Shown in pieces: positions 59,069-64,000 of a DNA stretch of 64,000 nt. A program made the position numbers and the translations under genes. Numbering within the stretch: the first letter of the stretch is position 1; every line of letters begins with the position of its first letter. Under the pieces are notes generated by a model that ran no database searches, was not told the origin of the DNA, and was given only the letters and a program-made list of their open reading frames with translations. This stretch comes from Bifidobacterium breve (GTDB lineage Bacteria > Actinomycetota > Acidimicrobiia > Acidimicrobiales > Acidimicrobilacustridaceae): the NCBI GenBank assembly GCA_945878725.1, contig CAMCTY010000003.1, positions 111,332 to 175,331 on the forward strand, in the 5' to 3' direction.

Positions 59069-61383
59069 CCCGATGTTCCGGATCGACGAATCGTTGTGCT
59101 CGTAGTCGGTGCGTCAAAACCGTGGAGGGGCACCACCGCATGAACAGGATTCGCCTCGGGCGATCCGGTCGTCACGGCACGCACCCGATCACCATCGACG
59201 ACGGTGGCAGGAGCCGGTGCGACTCGACCGTTGGTTGTGTCGATAGCCGCACCGCCGCGCGCCGAATCGGTAGCTGCAGGAGCGATCCCCAACCGGCGCA
59301 ATGCGAACGAGCCGAGCTTCGAAAATACCGGGGCTGCGGTTGCGCCGCCGGTGTAATCGCCTTTCGAGGGCTCGTCCATCATCACGTAAACGGAGAGCGC
59401 TGGCTGTTCAGCCGGAACGAAACCGACAAACGTCGACTGATATCGGGTGACACCGCTTTGGTCGGTGTATCCGCCGCCCGCTTGAGGTTTCCGCGCAGTA
59501 CCTGTCTTCCCGGCCGCCAAGTATCCGTCGATGTTCGCGAGTTGGCCGGTGCCACCGCTCACAACCGAACGGAGCATGATGTTCATCTGATCCGATGTCG
59601 ACTCGCTAATTACCCGTCGGGTGTCGCCAGTTGCAGCCGGGTGTTCGACTCCGTCGGCGTCGACGGTGGCCTGCACAAGCTTCGCCGGAACGTAGACGCC
59701 CTTGTTCGCGATGGTGTTGTACGCAAGAAGCATCTGCATCGGCGTAACCGAGATTCCCTGCCCTATTGCGATCGACGGCAAGGAGGTGCCGGAGTACTTC
59801 GCCGGCGCGAGGACTGCCCCCGGAGCTTCGTTGGGGAAGTCGAGTCCGGTCTTCTTCCCGAAGCCGAAAAGGTTCTGCGCCGAGTACAGACTTTCCTTGC
59901 CGATGGTCTGCGCGATCTTGATAGTTCCAACGTTCGACGAGTTCGTCATGATCTGTCCGACATCCCACGTCACCGTCCCGCGCCCTTCGGCTTCACCGAA
60001 TTCGTAGTCGTAGAACTTGAGCGTCGGGGGGAGGTTGAACTGCGTGGAGGGAGTGACCTTGCCCGCCTCAAGTGCCGCCGCAACCGTGACCATCTTCATA
60101 ACCGAACCGGGTTCGTACTGCGTGGTGAGCGCAGCATTGTTCGTGCCGACCTTGACATCGCCAGTCGCCGGATCGCTCACGACGTTTGCGATGGCGAGCA
60201 CCTCACCGGTGGAGGGTTTCGTCACGATTGCCGTTCCACCCTTCGATCCAGTGAGCTTGACCTGCTCGATGAGAAGACGTTCGGCTTCAACCTGTATCGA
60301 CCGATCGATCGTAAGAACGAGATCGGAACCCTTTTGCGCCGGGGTCAACGTGTGCTCGCCAACCGAGATCGTTCGCCCTGTGGGACTCCGCTCAAGTGAA
60401 AGCTGCCCAGGATTTCCAGTGAGGTCGCTTCCGTATTGAGCTTCCAGACCGGAAATACCGTTGTTGTCGACATCGACACCGCCGAGAATGCCGCGTAACG
60501 AGTCGCCGGCGGGGAGATAGCGCTCGGATTCATCGAAAAACGCCACGCCGGAAAGCTTCAGCGCTGCGACCTGATCGGCGACCTCGGGACTCACCTTGCG
60601 GGCGATGTACGCGAAACGGCCGGGCCCTGTCATCTTCGATTCCACCCAAGCCGCATCGAGGCCGAGTAGCGAAGCGAGTGCCGCCGACTCGGCCGGAGCA
60701 TCAATGATGAGTTTCGGATCGACGAAAACCGAACGCGCCGGTCGCGAGATGACCAACTCTGCCCCATTGCGATCGAGGATCGATCCCCGATCCGCCGCCA
60801 GTACCTGTGTGTTGGTTCGTTGAGCTTGCCCGAAGGAGACGTAACGCTCCGGACTGATCACCTGAAGTTGGACAACCTTGCCGACGACAATCGAAAACAG
60901 GATGACCGTTACACCAAGAACGAGAAGAAGTCGTCGCCGATGACGCACGGAACCCAAACGGTCCTGGGATTCACGACGCACTGGTTGCTGCGATGGCCGT
61001 CCGGAAATTGCTCGCACTGTTTCATCGAGAATGATTTTCGACCAAGTGAGGAATCTGGCAACCGATTGCCCTGCAAGTTCCGAACCGCTGCCGTGACCGC
61101 CGAAGCTTGATCCGGCTCTCGTTGAGTTCCCTGACGCGGCGTAACCGGACACGGCGCGCATCGGACTCGAAAGGCGTTCAACCGGACTGGGAGCGACCGA
61201 TCGCGGAGTCCGGCGAGGGTTGCCTCCCTGGTTTCGGGTTGATGCCGACTGATGGACAGAACGAGGTGATCGTTCCGTCGATTCCGGCGTACGTCGACGG
61301 CGATGCTGGACATACTCGGGAGCGTTCCACGGAGCAGTCTTTGTTCGATCGAGGGGCGGTGCGCCGGGGCCGGGAGGCGTCAT
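59065..61383 (-). CDS. ftsI: Division-specific class B transpeptidase FtsI (PBP3)
   Basis: Cross-links septal peptidoglycan. 772 residues, about 150-190 longer than E. coli FtsI. A ~145-residue basic, disordered cytoplasmic N-terminus precedes TM LLLVLGVTVILFSIVVGKVV. Dimerisation domain ADRGSILDRNGAELV; transpeptidase motifs S-x-x-K in YEPGSVMKMV, S-x-N in NSSNVGTIK, K-T-G in LAAGKTGTARKP. A Thr/Ser/Pro-rich tail ends the protein. ATG 61383 overlaps ftsL by 4 nt. Confidence 0.95.
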   Translation of the reverse strand: MTPPGPGAPPLDRTKTAPWNAPEYVQHRRRRTPESTERSPRSVHQSASTRNQGGNPRRTPRSVAPSPVERLSSPMRAVSGYAASGNSTRAGSSFGGHGSGSELAGQSVARFLTWSKIILDETVRAISGRPSQQPVRRESQDRLGSVRHRRRLLLVLGVTVILFSIVVGKVVQLQVISPERYVSFGQAQRTNTQVLAADRGSILDRNGAELVISRPARSVFVDPKLIIDAPAESAALASLLGLDAAWVESKMTGPGRFAYIARKVSPEVADQVAALKLSGVAFFDESERYLPAGDSLRGILGGVDVDNNGISGLEAQYGSDLTGNPGQLSLERSPTGRTISVGEHTLTPAQKGSDLVLTIDRSIQVEAERLLIEQVKLTGSKGGTAIVTKPSTGEVLAIANVVSDPATGDVKVGTNNAALTTQYEPGSVMKMVTVAAALEAGKVTPSTQFNLPPTLKFYDYEFGEAEGRGTVTWDVGQIMTNSSNVGTIKIAQTIGKESLYSAQNLFGFGKKTGLDFPNEAPGAVLAPAKYSGTSLPSIAIGQGISVTPMQMLLAYNTIANKGVYVPAKLVQATVDADGVEHPAATGDTRRVISESTSDQMNIMLRSVVSGGTGQLANIDGYLAAGKTGTARKPQAGGGYTDQSGVTRYQSTFVGFVPAEQPALSVYVMMDEPSKGDYTGGATAAPVFSKLGSFALRRLGIAPAATDSARGGAAIDTTNGRVAPAPATVVDGDRVRAVTTGSPEANPVHAVVPLHGFDAPTTSTTIRRSGTSG

Positions 61384-61922
61384 CGTTTGGCCGCCGCTGC
61401 CGTTGTCGGAGTCGTCGACTTTGCCGCAGGTGCAGTCGTCGGCGTCGTCGTCGCCTTCACGATGGCCTTCGGCGGCGTCGGAGCAGGCGGCTCTTCGGCT
61501 GCATGCAGATCATCGGTGACACGCGGCTCGAGATACACGGGCGTCGGAGCCGGGATCATGCCGAGTTTCGCAGCCGCGTCCTGGGTGATCCGCTGCGGTG
61601 ACTGCAGCTGTGCGAGTTCAATACGAAGAAGTGCGGCATCATCCTCGGCACGGGAGATCTTGATGTTCGTTCTGTCAATGTGGCGTTGTTGCTGTACGAG
61701 ATACGCCTGAGAGCCGGCCACGGCGAAGAGGGCCACGAAGAGAACCGCGCAAGCAACTGTTCCGATGTGTCGACGACGCTCGCGACGTGCCTTCTCGACG
61801 ACCCGCAAACTCGGACGTTCGTCGCCGCTTTCGGCCGTACGAGGCAGAGCCAAATCTGGCAGTGCCGCTGCGAGTGCCCCGAAGACACTGCGGCGATGGT
61901 TAACCGCGACCGGAGCGCTCAT
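61380..61922 (-). CDS. ftsL: FtsL-like cell division protein
   Basis: 180 residues. A basic N-terminal cytoplasmic tail (to about residue 55), one TM (IGTVACAVLFVALFAVAGSQ), then a coiled coil HIDRTNIKISRAEDDAALLR with RITQDAAAKLGMI, the pattern of FtsL between rsmH and ftsI. The ~50-residue C-terminal Pro/Thr/Ala/Lys-rich extension is not in E. coli FtsL. Assignment rests on position, topology and coiled coil. ATG 61922 overlaps rsmH (ATGA). Confidence 0.8.
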   Translation of the reverse strand: MSAPVAVNHRRSVFGALAAALPDLALPRTAESGDERPSLRVVEKARRERRRHIGTVACAVLFVALFAVAGSQAYLVQQQRHIDRTNIKISRAEDDAALLRIELAQLQSPQRITQDAAAKLGMIPAPTPVYLEPRVTDDLHAAEEPPAPTPPKAIVKATTTPTTAPAAKSTTPTTAAAAKR

Positions 61923-62890
61923 CGGGACCGGCCCGGAAGGAGCGCGATGCATTCGGCCGACCTGAGGCGGGCACTTTCGGCCCGCGAGTTCACAACGAGT
62001 TCCGCCGCGCTCGGGGTGCGACCGCCACGGCTCAGCAGGCGAACACGTTGGATCGCATCGCAGACGCAGGGGAAGTTTGTCGGACAGGAACAACCACCGG
62101 TTTCGGCCGCGCGCAGGACCTGCTTCACGATGCGGTCTTCACCTGAGTGATACGAGAGCACTGCGATTCGTCCCCCGACGCACAGCGCGTCAAGTGCCGC
62201 GTCGAGCGCAACCGGAAGGACACCCAGTTCGTCGTTCACTTCGATCCGGATCGCCTGAAAGGTTCGCTTCGCGGGATGACCCCCGCGGCGGCGAGCCGGC
62301 GCCGGGATTGCGTTGCGCACGATTTCGGCAAGTTCTCCCGTGGTGGCAACAGGACGAGCCGCAATGATCGCCTTTGCGATGCGTCCGGCGAAACGTTCAT
62401 CACCGTTGTCACGTAGGACTTTGGTCAACGCCGATTCGTCGTACTCGTTGACCACCGTCGTGGCCGACAACGCTTGCGCCGGGTTCATGCGCATGTCGAG
62501 CGGTGCGTCCAGCCGATAACTGAAACCGCGCTCGGCGCGATCGAGTTGCGGCGAACTAACACCGAGGTCGAAGAGCGTTCCGACCACCGGCTCGTCGCTC
62601 GGAATCGTCTGAGCAACCACCGAAGCAAGCGAATCGAAACGGGTCCGAGCGGTCTTGTAGCGATCGCCAAAGCGTTCAAGTCGCGATTGCGCAGCAACCA
62701 AAGCATCTGGATCCTGGTCAAGACCGAGGACCTTCAGGTGCGGGTGCGCATCAAGAAGAAGCTTGGCGTGGCCGGCCCCGCCGAGCGTCGCATCAATCAA
62801 CCAACCGGCCGGCACAGGGGCGAACAGGGCCACGATCTCGTCGGCCATCACCGGGCGGTGGGCGAACTCGCGATCGGGCTGGGCATCCAT
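61919..62890 (-). CDS. rsmH: 16S rRNA (cytosine-N4) methyltransferase
   Basis: Methylates C1402 of 16S rRNA; formerly mraW. 323 residues. FAHRPVMADEIVAL, SAM motif IDATLGGAGHAKLLL, LGLDQDPDAL, FDLGVSSPQLDRAERGFSYR, RTFQAIRIEVNDEL and VLSYHSGEDRIVKQ. ATG 62890 has AAGGA 8 nt upstream. A 245-bp structured leader separates it from mraZ. Confidence 0.96.
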   Translation of the reverse strand: MDAQPDREFAHRPVMADEIVALFAPVPAGWLIDATLGGAGHAKLLLDAHPHLKVLGLDQDPDALVAAQSRLERFGDRYKTARTRFDSLASVVAQTIPSDEPVVGTLFDLGVSSPQLDRAERGFSYRLDAPLDMRMNPAQALSATTVVNEYDESALTKVLRDNGDERFAGRIAKAIIAARPVATTGELAEIVRNAIPAPARRRGGHPAKRTFQAIRIEVNDELGVLPVALDAALDALCVGGRIAVLSYHSGEDRIVKQVLRAAETGGCSCPTNFPCVCDAIQRVRLLSRGGRTPSAAELVVNSRAESARLRSAECIALLPGRSR

Positions 62891-63135
62891 GGCGCGTTCC
62901 TTCCATGGTCGAACCAGTCGGCAGAGCCGGGTCCGGTCCTCAGCAGTCCCTCGGAGCACGGGCGCCCGCCGGGATTTCTCCCCGGCTGGGCTCGATGGGA
63001 AGCGGGCGGAGTAGGGGCCTTCCATCGTGTGTTCCGAGAGACTGCTGAAGATCGGGCCGCAGGCCCGGCGGGTGGCCGGACGACGGCAGGTCGGTTGGTC
63101 CTTTCTGGGGGCGGGCAGGGAAGACATGGCAGCGG
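62891..63135 (-). ncRNA. Structured 5' leader of rsmH (mraW RNA motif-like)
   Basis: Gene-free stretch between mraZ and rsmH. On the minus strand CAGCAGTCTCTCGGAACAC (63047-63029) can pair with the 19-nt segment 62959-62941: 17 Watson-Crick pairs, one G-U and one A-C mismatch. Inside lies GCCGGG/CCCGGC with a 7-nt loop (62968-62986); just 5' is CGGGCC/GGCCCG with a 3-nt loop (63053-63067). An actinobacterial mraW RNA motif is known at exactly this place; whether this matches its consensus needs a covariance search. Confidence 0.55.
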
Positions 63136-63555
63136 TTAGAGCCCGAGGGCAGTGACCGCCTGGATCAGGCTGTCGTCGGCGATTCCGGACTGATCGTCCC
63201 AGCGACTGGCATCCCAGATCTCGATGCGATTGATGGCGCCGATCACGACCGCATCGCGCTCAAGTCGGGCGAAATCCCGGAGGCGCTGCGGAATGGTGAT
63301 TCGGCCCTGAGCGTCAGGTCGGACTTCGTGGGCATTTGCGGCGAAGGCACGCATGGCCTCTTGAGGAGCGAGCCCCTCGCGGATTCGTTCGGTGAGCGTC
63401 TGCGCCACTTCGGCGAAACCCTCTTCGGTCCAGAGACCCAAGCAGCGGTCGAGCTGGGACAGGAATCCCTTGTCCACTAACTGGGCGCGGAAGGTCGCAG
63501 GCAGGACGACTCGCCCTTTGTCGTCGAGCGAATGCTCAAACGTGCCTACGAACAT
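63136..63555 (-). CDS. mraZ: Transcriptional regulator MraZ
   Basis: 139 residues, two SpoVT/AbrB-like halves: FEHSLDDKGRVVLPATFRAQL and NAHEVRPDAQGRITIPQRLR, each with the D-x-K/Q-G-R-x-x-x-P signature. MraZ binds TGGGN repeats in its own promoter to control the dcw operon. GAGAGG about 6 nt before the ATG is the ribosome site. First gene of the minus-strand dcw cluster. Confidence 0.96.
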   Translation of the reverse strand: MFVGTFEHSLDDKGRVVLPATFRAQLVDKGFLSQLDRCLGLWTEEGFAEVAQTLTERIREGLAPQEAMRAFAANAHEVRPDAQGRITIPQRLRDFARLERDAVVIGAINRIEIWDASRWDDQSGIADDSLIQAVTALGL

Positions 63556-63597
63556 GACAACCCTCTCACCTGGCCCCTTCGGAGCCCCACGGGGTGC

Positions 63598-63627
63598 AAC
63601 TTACGCCCCATTTCCCCCCACTGTCAA
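63598..63627 (-). promoter_or_regulatory. dcw promoter with MraZ boxes between -35 and -10
   Basis: On the minus strand: TTGACA (63627-63622), 18-bp spacer, TAAGTT (63603-63598), about 45 nt before mraZ. The spacer holds two TGGGG elements (63620-63616 and 63610-63606) exactly 10 bp apart, the MraZ-box layout. Another TGGGG lies at 63589-63585. Bound MraZ would block polymerase. Confidence 0.65.
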
Positions 63628-63688
63628 CCACCGGCTCCCCCAATCACCCAATTTGGCGCCCAAGCGCGATCTTTAGTTGCGGGCGCAA

Positions 63689-63694
63689 TAAAAT
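63689..63694 (+). promoter_or_regulatory. -10 element of pirin gene
   Basis: TAAAAT about 55 nt before the pirin ATG; no clear -35. Divergent from the mraZ promoter. Confidence 0.4.
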
Positions 63695-63748
63695 GCCGGT
63701 GGTTGGCGTTGCACTGACTGCAACCCAACCCACGCACTGGAGTCCTCC

Positions 63749-64000
63749 ATGCCAAACGCCAACGCCGGACCAACTGCCCTCCCCGTTCTCACCCTTCCCA
63801 CGGGCAACACCCGGGCGATCCGCGCCATCACCACTGCACTTGAGAGCTTCGAGGGCGAGGGATTCCCTGTGCGTCGTGCCTTCAGCGGTGTGTCGCTAAA
63901 CGATCTCGATCCGTTCCTCCACATGGACCAGATGGGACCGGTTACTTGGAAGCCATTCCAGGCCAAAGGCACCGATTGGCATCCGCACCGCGGGTTCGAG
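63749..64000 (+). CDS. Pirin family protein (3' end cut by window)
   Basis: The first 84 codons of a pirin-like cupin protein, running off the window. NARPHRGFE-type iron region appears as GTDWHPHRGFE, preceded by GEGFPVRRAF, LDPFLHMDQMGP. Pirins are metal-binding cupins; some are quercetinases, others transcription cofactors. ATG 63749 is preceded by GGAG 7 nt upstream. Divergent from the dcw cluster. Confidence 0.85.
   Translation, partial: MPNANAGPTALPVLTLPTGNTRAIRAITTALESFEGEGFPVRRAFSGVSLNDLDPFLHMDQMGPVTWKPFQAKGTDWHPHRGFE

Noticed and set aside
59026..60399. A 457-codon open frame on the plus strand opposite ftsI
   Set aside because: It mirrors the codon pattern of a high-GC gene on the other strand, has no recognisable domain, and ftsI is certain by motif. 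Same reasoning for other long antisense frames (2878-3708, 6236-7009, 23646-24245).
1..64000. CRISPR arrays, tRNA genes, insertion sequences or phage genes
   Set aside because: I looked for direct-repeat/spacer patterns, cloverleaf-like segments and transposase motifs and saw none. The only tandem repeats are coding repeats at 41581-41700.

Overview
The window is a gene-dense stretch of bacterial chromosome with high GC, almost no intergenic DNA, and no IS elements, phage genes, CRISPR arrays, rRNA or tRNA that I could see. The gene set points to Actinomycetota. The division cluster lacks ftsA but carries sepF, yggT and divIVA; a bacterial proteasome activator (Bpa) is present; there is an MshD-like mycothiol acetyltransferase; and the order TraR/DksA - lspA - rluD - dnaE is typical of actinobacteria. 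I infer a member of the class Acidimicrobiia, but this is an inference from gene content, not a phylogeny.

Layout. 1-5.2 kb (minus strand): trpF (cut by the window edge), trpC, a small ABM monooxygenase, a membrane J-domain protein, ygfZ, trpE and hisI. 5.3-6.3 kb: a Cpn10-like protein and an alpha/beta hydrolase, divergent. 6.4-11.5 kb (minus): a tightly overlapping hisD-C-B-H-A-F operon. 11.6-12.1 kb: a doubtful small gene preceded by three consecutive RNA hairpins. 12.1-15.7 kb: nth, mshD-like, rlmN, a sugar nucleotidyltransferase and a small membrane protein. 15.8-20.4 kb: an acyl-CoA synthetase, a secreted or anchored DMFase-like protein and a two-domain acetyltransferase. 20.5-27.0 kb: six menaquinone genes (menG, F, D, H, A, E) on alternating strands. 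27.1-32.8 kb: enoyl-CoA hydratase, aldo/keto reductase, a DUF255 thioredoxin-like protein, nitroreductase, an unknown gene and a TPR protein. 32.8-45.2 kb: dnaE, an HdeD-like membrane protein, bpa, a phosphodiesterase, an Rrf2 regulator, rluD, lspA, a DksA-like protein with a histone-like tail, and ileS. 45.2-63.6 kb (minus): an almost complete dcw cluster, mraZ to divIVA, but without murF. The window ends inside a pirin gene.

How it works together. The dcw block makes the lipid-linked peptidoglycan precursor (murE, murD, mraY, murG, murC, murB) and the division machine (ftsL, ftsI, ftsW, ftsQ, ftsZ, sepF, divIVA). It is probably driven by an autoregulated mraZ promoter and carries a structured leader before rsmH. 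The his and trp blocks supply histidine and tryptophan, and the men block supplies respiratory quinone.

Expression signals. More than a dozen genes have a TANNNT -10 element only 5-10 nt before the start codon, so leaderless mRNAs seem common. Within operons most junctions are ATGA, GTGA or TGATG overlaps. Two genes (trpC, lspA) can be given a normal N-terminus only by assuming a CTG start that overlaps the upstream TGA. The least explained items are the three-hairpin RNA near 11.9 kb, the mraZ-rsmH leader structure, and the KAP-tailed DksA-like protein that has lost its zinc finger.
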